Positions 1 through 5,906 of a stretch of 15,071 nt of DNA are shown here, piece by piece. The translations under genes and the position numbers were made by a program. Positions within the stretch are counted from its first letter, which is position 1, and each line of letters begins with the position of its first letter. A model generated the notes under the pieces. It saw only the letters and a list, made by a program, of their open reading frames with translations. It was not told the origin of the DNA and did not search any database. The DNA is from Holosporaceae bacterium (lineage in GTDB: Bacteria; Pseudomonadota; Alphaproteobacteria; UBA3830): contig JAITDB010000046.1 of assembly GCA_031282785.1 (NCBI GenBank), positions 1 through 15,071 of the forward strand, in the 5' to 3' direction.

Positions 1-21
1 ACAATGCTTACAACTTTCCAT
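1..21 (-). CDS. Possible start of a gene leaving the left edge (partial)
   Basis: On the minus strand an ATG at 21-19 is preceded at an 8-nt spacing by GGAG (33-30) and opens a frame reading MESCKHC before the window ends. A promoter-like element lies just upstream (51-80). Two cysteines spaced C-x-x-C in the first seven residues would suit a small metal-binding protein, but seven codons cannot identify a family. A second ATG at 35-33 opens a different frame and has a poorer ribosome binding site. The call rests only on the start signals and is tentative. Confidence 0.25.
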
Positions 22-50
22 AATATAATCTCCATCTTTACTCTTTTAAG

Positions 51-80
51 ATTATATCTCTCGCTCTCCTTATAGGGCAA
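51..80 (-). promoter_or_regulatory. Putative promoter for the left-edge minus-strand gene
   Basis: On the minus strand TTGCCC (80-75) is followed after 18 bp by a perfect TATAAT (56-51). Transcription would start near position 44, just ahead of the GGAG and ATG of the partial left-edge gene. This makes 22-181 a divergent promoter region shared with rpoZ. Confidence 0.3.
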
Positions 81-127
81 TCCCAGTTTTTATTACGCAT
101 TAATGCGGCAAGCGACGAGACTTCCAA

Positions 128-156
128 TTGAGTAATTTGATTTTTTATGCTAGATT
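128..156 (+). promoter_or_regulatory. Putative rpoZ promoter (extended -10)
   Basis: TTGAGT (128-133) lies 17 bp before TAGATT (151-156), which is preceded by TGC, an extended -10 arrangement. A perfect TATAAT at 156-161 is an alternative -10 but has no good -35. Either way the 5' leader is only about 15-20 nt and contains the ribosome binding site GGAGAAAG (171-178) just before the rpoZ ATG. Confidence 0.4.
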
Positions 157-181
157 ATAATCCAATTTATGGAGAAAGCGT

Positions 182-556
182 ATGGCTCGTATAACAGTCG
201 AAGATTGTGAAAAAGTTGTTGAAAATAGATTTGAATTGGTAATTCTTGCGGCGCAACGCGCTCGTCAAATTTTTGCCGGAGAAAAAGTCACTATAGAAAA
301 AAAAGACGAAAAAAAACCTATAATTTCTCTTCGGGAAATAGCTGCAGGAACGGTCCTGGTGGAGAAATTGAAGGAAAAGGCCATAGAAAGATTCCGATCT
401 TTTACTTTTGAAGAGGAATCCGATGAAAATCTGGATGAGCTAATGGAAGAAGATACATACAGTCCCTACATTGGTATAGAGGTTCAGGCATTGGAATCCG
501 ATAATGTGCCCATTGTGGACGAAAGCGAACTCGACGCCATTGGAATCGAGGAATAG
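182..556 (+). CDS. rpoZ: DNA-directed RNA polymerase omega subunit
   Basis: The omega subunit helps assemble and stabilise RNA polymerase by holding the beta' subunit, and in many bacteria forms part of a ppGpp site. The 124-residue product starts MARITVEDC, the usual alphaproteobacterial N-terminus. It continues with the conserved core around residues 10-75: a helix with AAQRARQ, then KPIISLREIAAG. The acidic tail after about residue 75 is typical of the alphaproteobacterial form and varies between species. GGAGAAAG sits 3-10 nt before the ATG, and no better start exists. In many alphaproteobacteria rpoZ is followed by the (p)ppGpp synthetase/hydrolase gene; here the next gene is a convergent outer-membrane protein gene, so rpoZ seems to be transcribed alone. 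Two runs of eight A occur in the coding sequence near codons 39-46. Confidence 0.96.
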   Translation: MARITVEDCEKVVENRFELVILAAQRARQIFAGEKVTIEKKDEKKPIISLREIAAGTVLVEKLKEKAIERFRSFTFEEESDENLDELMEEDTYSPYIGIEVQALESDNVPIVDESELDAIGIEE

Positions 557-656
557 CACCAATTCCATTTTCAAATTATCTGCAAATTTAATTTTCCTAT
601 GTTTTTTTATCAAGATAGGGAGCAGGATTTTTATTTTGCAGCTTCCTTCGTGACAC

Positions 657-692
657 AAAAAAAAATCGGAGCAATCCAAAAGGACCGCCCCG
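657..692 (-). terminator. Strong intrinsic terminator of the outer-membrane protein gene
   Basis: Read on the minus strand, 692-667 forms an 11-bp stem (CGGGGCGGTCC with GGATTGCTCCG) closed by a TTTT loop, followed by A and nine T (665-657). The three G-T pairs become A-C mismatches on the plus strand, so the structure terminates only minus-strand transcripts. It begins about 28 nt after the stop codon of the barrel gene. No comparable plus-strand terminator for rpoZ is visible between 557 and 719. Confidence 0.85.
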
Positions 693-719
693 ACTAATGC
701 TTCTTCCCAAAAGGGGAAG

Positions 720-1511
720 CTATAGCCATACATTATAGCAAACAAGAGCACGAATGTTAATGGCTGGTTTCTGGCTGAGCCTATCAATGTCAGAAAAAGG
801 AGTAGCAGTACCATTCTCACTATCTAGATTGCCATTTTCATCTACTGAACGTATAACATTATAAGTTTTGGTTTTATTTTTGCCAAATCTGTATTCGGCT
901 TCTAGACGGGCACTTACTTTTTTGGTAAATGCTCTCTCTATGCCCAGAGCTACAGTAGGCAGATAAGAAGTCATTTTATGCGTCGCTTCAATACTAGATT
1001 CAGCCGTCGTACTTTCATCGAAAGCCTTATAATGTTCCGTAGTTTTTACATAGGAGGCACCTACTTTTATGAAAGTAAGAATACCGGTATCACAGTCATA
1101 GTGACCTATTCTAAAAGCCAGCGATGGTGATACGCCGCCTCTTTTAAGTTCGATATCGAAATTTCTCATATAATAGGAATCGTAGCAGGCTCCATTAAAA
1201 TACACTGCGTTTCTGTGGAAGTCCAGTCCAGCTTCCAGCCCGATGTAGAACGATTTAGATGACAATTTTTTGCCATATCCCAGGATAATAGATCCGCCTA
1301 TACGAGTAGATGCGGCATCAATTTCAGTGTACTGCTCAACTGGATAATCTCCGTAGGTAAACACATTTTTATCGCCGGAATCGCACAGGTCAAAACCAAA
1401 ACCGAAATACAATCCATTGTGGCAGACTAATTCTTCCTCTGATCCATAATCGTCTGCGGAAACGACGGAAATTGCGCTCAGTACAGCAGCTAACATAACT
1501 ATTTTTTTCAT
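720..1511 (-). CDS. Outer-membrane beta-barrel protein with signal peptide
   Basis: This 263-residue protein has a clear Sec signal peptide: MKK, a hydrophobic core, and a likely signal peptidase I cut after VSA (residue 19). The mature part shows about eight amphipathic segments that read as barrel strands: near residues 33-42, 72-83, 87-100, 127-138, 145-156, 183-194, 199-209 and 250-263. Longer polar loops lie between them. It resembles the small surface or porin-like barrels of rickettsial-type alphaproteobacteria in general form, but I do not recognise a named family, and the role (porin, adhesin or other surface protein) is open. The last residue is Leu rather than the usual Phe. Five cysteines are present in the mature part (30, 43, 109, 140, 258). 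GGAGTG precedes the ATG. A promoter at 1597-1625 and a terminator at 657-692 suggest a single-gene unit. Confidence 0.8.
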   Translation of the reverse strand: MKKIVMLAAVLSAISVVSADDYGSEEELVCHNGLYFGFGFDLCDSGDKNVFTYGDYPVEQYTEIDAASTRIGGSIILGYGKKLSSKSFYIGLEAGLDFHRNAVYFNGACYDSYYMRNFDIELKRGGVSPSLAFRIGHYDCDTGILTFIKVGASYVKTTEHYKAFDESTTAESSIEATHKMTSYLPTVALGIERAFTKKVSARLEAEYRFGKNKTKTYNVIRSVDENGNLDSENGTATPFSDIDRLSQKPAINIRALVCYNVWL

Positions 1512-1596
1512 TTTAACACTCCATATACAACGAAATACTGAATAAACTCTAATGCTATTTTATAAAAAATGCAAAACAAATTTTCCGTTAATATTG

Positions 1597-1625
1597 ATTA
1601 TAATGCGATGAGTGTTGCATGAAAA
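1597..1625 (-). promoter_or_regulatory. Putative promoter of the outer-membrane protein gene
   Basis: On the minus strand TTTTCA (1625-1620) is separated by 17 bp from a perfect TATAAT (1602-1597). It would give a 5' leader of about 80 nt before the ATG at 1511. The -35 lies in the T-tract of the prmC terminator hairpin, so the end of prmC transcription and the start of the next unit overlap. Confidence 0.45.
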
Positions 1626-1650
1626 GCGCATTGATGCTGTAGAAATGCGC
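1621..1650 (-). terminator. Putative prmC terminator
   Basis: A perfect 7-bp inverted repeat, GCGCATT (1650-1644) and AATGCGC (1632-1626) on the minus strand, encloses an 11-nt loop and is followed by TTTTC. It starts about 10 nt after the prmC stop codon. The T-tract is short, so termination may be partial. Confidence 0.5.
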
Positions 1651-1659
1651 AGGTAACCG

Positions 1660-2502
1660 CTAGCGCCGAGAGCCACAGACCACTCGGTCCAGCATCTGCA
1701 AATCCTTCAGTGTTGATATGTTTTCGTAGCCGTTTATTGATAATAGATGTGTTACGTCGTCGGCCTGATCGCATCCTATTTCCAGAAATATCATGCCGTT
1801 TTTTTTCATGAACTCAGGAGAGGTGGCAGCTATTCGAACGTATGCGTCCAGTCCGTTGTTTCCGCCGTCTAGAGCTTCCAGCGGATCGTATTTTCGGACA
1901 TTTTCGTCCAGCAGTGCCATGTCGCGGTTTTTTATATAGGGCGGATTGCTGACAATGACGTCCAGTGATGCGAGTTCGATATCCCACGGATCGTTCCAGT
2001 TGGCCTTTTGGAACGTTGCTCCGTCAATGCCGAGTGCCTGGCGATTGCAAACGGCGACCTCCAACGCTTTTTCGCTGATATCAATTCCAAGCCCAGTGGA
2101 TTTTTTGAACTCATATAGAAGACTGAGCAAAATGCATCCGCTGCCGGTCCCGAGATCGAGAAATCGCAGTGGATCGTCCGGGTTAAAATGTTGCAGGACT
2201 GCTTCGATGATCAATTCTGTCTCCGGTCTTGGATCCAAAACGTTTTCGTTCACAAAAAACTCATGCTTCCAGAAAAATTTTTTTTGGATAATCTTTGAAA
2301 CCGGCTCATTTTTTTCGTATCTGGACAACATGCCGAGAAAATGATCGTATTCTTCCGGCGAAATGAACAACTCGTCTCCGTGAAAAAATACATTTTCGTA
2401 GGAGATTCCCTTCAGATGAGCGATCATGCGTCTGATGTCTCGAATGTTGCTGGCATTCGCGTGCTTCTTTAGCAATACTTCGACATTCATGACGTCTTTC
2501 AT
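1660..2502 (-). CDS. prmC: Peptide chain release factor N5-glutamine methyltransferase PrmC
   Basis: PrmC uses S-adenosylmethionine to methylate the glutamine of the GGQ motif in release factors 1 and 2, which speeds peptide release at stop codons. The 280-residue length is normal. A helical N-terminal substrate-binding domain covers about residues 1-85, followed by the PRPETE motif (91-96) typical of HemK/PrmC. The SAM site DLGTGSG is at 116-122, GIDIS at 139-143, and the catalytic NPPY at 186-189. In many alphaproteobacteria prmC follows prfA; here it lies downstream of rpmB on the same strand with a 197-bp gap. The ribosome binding site is weak. Met5 is an alternative start, also without a good site, so the exact N-terminus is uncertain by four residues. 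Confidence 0.95.
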   Translation of the reverse strand: MKDVMNVEVLLKKHANASNIRDIRRMIAHLKGISYENVFFHGDELFISPEEYDHFLGMLSRYEKNEPVSKIIQKKFFWKHEFFVNENVLDPRPETELIIEAVLQHFNPDDPLRFLDLGTGSGCILLSLLYEFKKSTGLGIDISEKALEVAVCNRQALGIDGATFQKANWNDPWDIELASLDVIVSNPPYIKNRDMALLDENVRKYDPLEALDGGNNGLDAYVRIAATSPEFMKKNGMIFLEIGCDQADDVTHLLSINGYENISTLKDLQMLDRVVCGSRR

Positions 2503-2644
2503 CTTAATTTATTCTTCGTTCTAGAGATTTTTTAGATCCGAGAAATCTTTTTGCAAACATTTATGTTGCAGACACTTATTATCGTAATAATAGGAAAATA
2601 GAGCGAAGACCAGAACGTTGCACTCATAGCGGCTTAACCTCATT

Positions 2645-2681
2645 TCCGCTCCATCTGTGTTATTTTTTGGATTGGAGCGGA
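2645..2681. repeat. Inverted repeat between rpmB and prmC
   Basis: TCCGCTCCA (2645-2653) and TGGAGCGGA (2673-2681) form a perfect 9-bp stem around a 19-nt loop. It lies 19 nt after the rpmB stop codon but has no T-tract on either strand. It may therefore be a 3' mRNA-stabilising or processing structure, or a protein site, and not a classical terminator. Confidence 0.45.
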
Positions 2682-2699
2682 TCAGCCCATGCGAACGGA

Positions 2700-2984
2700 T
2701 TATGCGGAAGCTTTTTGTTCCAGCAGTTTTTTTATTTTCTGGAATTTTGCAGATAAAGTATTTGCCGGAGCCTTCAGCAAATACGCATCAATACCGCCAT
2801 TTTTTTCTACGGAACGAAGGGCGTTTGTGGATAATCTAATTCTCAATTGTGTTCCAAGAATTTCACTCGAAAAAGAGACATTCTGCAAATTTGGCATGAA
2901 TCTACGCCTAGTTTTATTATTCGCATGACTAACATAATTACCATAGAGCACTTTTTTTCCGGTAAGAGGACAAACCTTAGACAT
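2700..2984 (-). CDS. rpmB: 50S ribosomal protein L28 (bL28)
   Basis: A 94-residue large-subunit ribosomal protein. The start used is the ATG at 2984-2982, giving MSKVCPLTGK; the longer upstream reading frame is rejected because the mRNA should start near 3005 and L28 proteins begin here. The signature VSHANNKTRRRFMPNL (residues 18-33) and the later LRIRLSTNALRSVEKNGG are characteristic. Only one cysteine is present, so this is the zinc-free form. The ribosome binding site is modest (GGGA about 12 nt before the ATG). The gene is divergent from rpmE, the other bacteria-specific ribosomal protein gene here, across about 245 bp. Confidence 0.97.
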   Translation of the reverse strand: MSKVCPLTGKKVLYGNYVSHANNKTRRRFMPNLQNVSFSSEILGTQLRIRLSTNALRSVEKNGGIDAYLLKAPANTLSAKFQKIKKLLEQKASA

Positions 2985-3011
2985 AGCTATATTCCCATTA
3001 ACAATGTAGAG

Positions 3012-3040
3012 CTTATACATTGTTGCGCTCGAAATGTCAA
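3012..3040 (-). promoter_or_regulatory. Near-consensus sigma-70 promoter of rpmB
   Basis: On the minus strand a perfect TTGACA (3040-3035) is followed after exactly 17 bp by TATAAG (3017-3012). Transcription would start near 3005, about 20 nt before the L28 start codon. This is the best promoter match in the window, as expected for a ribosomal protein gene. Confidence 0.85.
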
Positions 3041-3173
3041 GACACACGGAGAAGGGTTTTAAAGATTATATGAAAAGCTCTTTAGTCTTTTTCGATAAAG
3101 TAGTACCCGACGAAAGAGATCTCGCGCGCATTGCGGTGCAGAGATTGTTTTTCTGTTTTAAAGTCGTAAGCTC

Positions 3174-3202
3174 TTGTGATTTGCAAATAATTTGTGTATC
3201 AT
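3174..3202 (+). promoter_or_regulatory. Putative promoter of rpmE and the downstream genes
   Basis: TTGTGA (3174-3179), a 17-bp spacer and TATCAT (3197-3202) match the sigma-70 pattern. The predicted start is near 3209, about 20 nt before the rpmE ATG. It is the only clear promoter I see before the rpmE to addA series. Confidence 0.65.
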
Positions 3203-3229
3203 ATCGCCTACCAGCTAGAGGAATTTTTT

Positions 3230-3457
3230 ATGAAAAAAGATATTCATCCAGATTATCACGAAATTAATGTTATAATGACAGACGGATTTGCCTTTAAGAC
3301 CAGATCCACCTGGGGAAAAGAAGGAGATACCATGAAGTTGGACATCGATTCCAAAACTCATCCGGCCTGGACGGGTATAAGACAATTGGTGGACACAGGT
3401 GGACAGGTCGCGAAATTCAAGAATCGTTACCAAGGATTCGGATTGAAAACTTCCTAG
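3230..3457 (+). CDS. rpmE: 50S ribosomal protein L31 (bL31), zinc-free type
   Basis: A 75-residue ribosomal protein beginning [12 protein letters not shown], with [11 protein letters not shown] (24-34), HPAWTG (44-49) and [11 protein letters not shown] (57-67). The four zinc-binding cysteines of the C+ form are absent and no other cysteine is present, so this is the C- form common in alphaproteobacteria. AGAGGA lies about 6 nt before the ATG; the longer frame upstream begins near the predicted -10 and is not used. It heads a same-strand series: 32 bp downstream begins the D-Ala-D-Ala carboxypeptidase, with no terminator between them. Confidence 0.97.
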   Translation: MKKDIHPDYHEINVIMTDGFAFKTRSTWGKEGDTMKLDIDSKTHPAWTGIRQLVDTGGQVAKFKNRYQGFGLKTS

Positions 3458-3489
3458 TGTGCGGTTTTTGTCCGTCATGGTGGTGAATT

Positions 3490-4611
3490 TTGCTTAAGTG
3501 TTTAATTACGCTGTTTAGTATTGCGTTCGGATCTTGCTGTGCCAGTAATTCTGCTCCGTTAAATGCAGCAATCGTGGTGAATGCCAAAACCGGAGGTATT
3601 TTATATGCGCATAACATCGATGACAAAACGCAGCCGGCATCCATCGCCAAAATGATGACTTTGCTCATTACTTTTCGGCAGCTGAAGCAAAAGGCTATAC
3701 GTCTGGACACCATGATAAAAGTCTCGGCAAATGCTGCGTCGCAGTCTCCCTGCAAACTGGGAGTAAAATGCGGAGACAGCATCAGTGTGCTCGATGCTAT
3801 TCTGGCCATGGTAACGAAATCTGCCAATGACATAACCATTGCACTGGCAGAACACCTGGGCAGAGGATCCTTGCAACGCTTCGTGGATATGATGAACAAA
3901 GAAACAAAACGCTTGCGCATGACATCAACAGTGTTTCTGAATCCGTCTGGCTGGAAAGATCCGAACCAGCTGACAACCGCCCGAGATATAGCAAAACTTT
4001 CACGAGCGTTACTGGTGGAATATCCGGAGTATTATCATTTTTTTTCCACTAAAAATTTTTCCTTCAAAAAACAAATTTATAAAAACCATAACACGCTTCT
4101 GGGCACTAAAAACGGAGTCGTGGTGGACGGCATTAAAACCGGATTTATCAATGCATCTGGCTACAATACCGCCGTATCCGCTAAAAAAGGACAGGACAGA
4201 CTGATCGTCGTATTTTTCGGAGGAAAAAGCGCTCGACAGAGAGATCAGGCCGTGGCAGAACTGCTGAAAGACGGCTTCGAAAAATTATCTGCTCGCCGAA
4301 AAGCTACTCTGCTCGCCAAATGTGTCAAAAAATCGTCGGATTCGACATCACCAGAAAAACATCTTAAAAATTCTAAATTGGACGCCCTAAAAAAACTTCT
4401 GAAAGAAAAAAAAATGCCCATGACCAAGACTCAGCAAAATCGTTCTGTTGAGCGTCATCAATTGCTAAAAAATATTTTGCAACAGAAAAATGTACCGCAG
4501 TCCAGTGTGTCGCAATCTAATACAACTGCAACTAAAGTTCACGTAAAAACTATCATATCTGATCAGCATGATGTACAATCCCAAAGCGTATCCGAAAAGC
4601 GGAAAAAATAA
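3490..4611 (+). CDS. D-alanyl-D-alanine carboxypeptidase (peptidase S11, penicillin-binding protein)
   Basis: A periplasmic low-molecular-weight penicillin-binding protein that removes the terminal D-Ala from peptidoglycan stem peptides. All three active-site motifs of the S11 family are present: SIAK (Ser51 nucleophile, Lys54), SAN (111-113) and KTG (216-218). A signal peptide covers about residues 1-20. The start is a TTG at 3490, because an in-frame stop lies two codons upstream and no ATG or GTG exists before the signal peptide; GGTGG precedes it by about 6 nt. The catalytic domain ends near residue 265. It is followed by a basic low-complexity tail of roughly 105 residues rich in Lys, Ser and Gln; I see neither the PBP5 C-terminal domain with membrane-anchor helix nor a SPOR domain. 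A run of nine A at 4406-4414 lies in the tail. The M16 peptidase gene starts 15 bp downstream. Confidence 0.93.
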   Translation: MLKCLITLFSIAFGSCCASNSAPLNAAIVVNAKTGGILYAHNIDDKTQPASIAKMMTLLITFRQLKQKAIRLDTMIKVSANAASQSPCKLGVKCGDSISVLDAILAMVTKSANDITIALAEHLGRGSLQRFVDMMNKETKRLRMTSTVFLNPSGWKDPNQLTTARDIAKLSRALLVEYPEYYHFFSTKNFSFKKQIYKNHNTLLGTKNGVVVDGIKTGFINASGYNTAVSAKKGQDRLIVVFFGGKSARQRDQAVAELLKDGFEKLSARRKATLLAKCVKKSSDSTSPEKHLKNSKLDALKKLLKEKKMPMTKTQQNRSVERHQLLKNILQQKNVPQSSVSQSNTTATKVHVKTIISDQHDVQSQSVSEKRKK

Positions 4612-4626
4612 ATAGGAGAATGACGG

Positions 4627-5901
4627 GTGAATAGCATAAAATCCACAAAGCTTGATAATGGCATCAGAGTTGTTACCAAAAGCATAGAGGGTTTCGATAG
4701 CATTGTTTTCGGCTACTGGATTGAAGCCGGAGGAGTGTGCGAAGATAAATCCAACAACGGCATATCACATTTTCTGGAACACATGGCGTTTAAGGGCACT
4801 ACCACGAGAACAGCCAAGGAAATTGCCGAGGAAATAGAATCGGTGGGCGGCTACATGAACGCCTACACTTCGAAGGAGATCACTGCTTATTATGTCAAAG
4901 TACTGGGAGACGACACGAAGACAGCATTGTACGTTCTTTCAGACATTCTGCAGAAGCCTACGTTTCTTACGGACGAACTGGAGAAGGAAAGAAAAGTTAT
5001 ACTGCAGGAGTTATATCAGATAAAAGATACCCCGGACGATATTATTTTTGATCATTTTCAGAACATATGTTTTCAGAATCAGGCCATGGGATTCTCCATT
5101 ATCGGACTGGAAAACGTCATAACCCAGATTAATTCCGACGATCTGCGCGCTTACAGATCAAAACACTACAACGCCGACAATATTATATTCGCTGCTGCCG
5201 GTAATGTATGTCATGACGCACTTCTGGACATGGCAAACAAGTATCTGCATTCATTTCAAACAAACACATCTCCGATATGTGACACGCAATACGTGTATAC
5301 GGGCGGTTCGTTTTCCGACGTAAGAGATCTGGAGCAAGTACACGCTATCATTGGATTCGACGGTGTTAGCAGCATCGACGACGACTACTATACTTTGGCC
5401 ATATTCTGCTCGATTCTCGGTGGTGGCATGTCGTCCCGGTTGTTCCAAGAGGTGCGAGAAAAAAGAGGTCTCTGCTATTCCATCTATTCGTTTTCGTCCT
5501 CCTACAAAAAAAATGGCGTTTTCGGAGTATATTCTGCCACAACAGCAGATAATTTGGCAGAATTATCGAAAGTGGTGGCCGGAGAAATACTCAATATGAG
5601 AGATAATATTTCGGAAAAGGAATTTAAAATCACCAAAGCGCAATTTAAAGCCAGTCTTCTGATGGCCGCAGAAAATAATGTCACTTCCTGCGAGCAAATT
5701 GTTTCCCAAACGAGGATATTCGGTCGTCCACTGTCTACGGAAGAAATTCTGGCACAGATAAATGCAATAACCATCGACGATGTAAAAAAAATAACAGACA
5801 AAATTCTGTCTTCTCCAACATCGGTGGTTACAGTGGGAAAATGCGACTGCTCTCCCATTCTCGCAGAACTGACCTCCAGCGGACTGAAAACCTCTCCCTA
5901 G
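4627..5901 (+). CDS. M16 family zinc metallopeptidase (processing-peptidase-like)
   Basis: The 424-residue protein is a single-unit M16B peptidase related to the beta subunit of mitochondrial processing peptidase and to bacterial PqqL/YmxG-type enzymes. The inverted zinc motif HFLEH is at 48-52, and the third ligand Glu128 lies 76 residues after His52, as in the family. The second half carries the glycine-rich GGGMSSRLFQEVREKRGLCY region near 272-290 (Arg and Tyr contact substrate in relatives). It probably degrades or processes peptides in the cytoplasm or periplasm; no signal peptide is seen. The start is GTG at 4627, with AGGAGA (4614-4619) seven bases upstream. In this genome it sits between a cell-wall enzyme and addA. 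A physiological substrate cannot be inferred. Confidence 0.93.
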   Translation: MNSIKSTKLDNGIRVVTKSIEGFDSIVFGYWIEAGGVCEDKSNNGISHFLEHMAFKGTTTRTAKEIAEEIESVGGYMNAYTSKEITAYYVKVLGDDTKTALYVLSDILQKPTFLTDELEKERKVILQELYQIKDTPDDIIFDHFQNICFQNQAMGFSIIGLENVITQINSDDLRAYRSKHYNADNIIFAAAGNVCHDALLDMANKYLHSFQTNTSPICDTQYVYTGGSFSDVRDLEQVHAIIGFDGVSSIDDDYYTLAIFCSILGGGMSSRLFQEVREKRGLCYSIYSFSSSYKKNGVFGVYSATTADNLAELSKVVAGEILNMRDNISEKEFKITKAQFKASLLMAAENNVTSCEQIVSQTRIFGRPLSTEEILAQINAITIDDVKKITDKILSSPTSVVTVGKCDCSPILAELTSSGLKTSP

Positions 5902-5906
5902 CTCTA

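Noticed and set aside
541..566. TGGAAT...ATTCCA inverted repeat spanning the rpoZ stop as a terminator
   Set aside because: Six base pairs with a 16-nt loop and only four T after it is too weak to support.
699..720. Hairpin GCTTC..CCC/GGG..GAAGC next to the barrel gene stop codon
   Set aside because: It has a 2-nt bulge and no T-tract on either strand; the much stronger structure at 657-692 explains termination.
2503..2699. Possible tRNA or small RNA in the rpmB-prmC gap
   Set aside because: No TTCGA-type T-loop, acceptor pairing or anticodon arm could be assembled on either strand; only the inverted repeat stands out.
3034..3267. A 77-codon plus-strand frame in the rpmB-rpmE intergenic region
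   Set aside because: It covers the rpmE promoter and the first codons of rpmE in another frame, has no properly spaced ribosome binding site, and the product resembles nothing known.
5841..5906. Extension of AddA upstream into the M16 gene
   Set aside because: The extra 22 residues are rich in Arg/Ser, overlap the end of the M16 frame, and precede the normal AddA N-terminus; the ATG at 5907 is more consistent.
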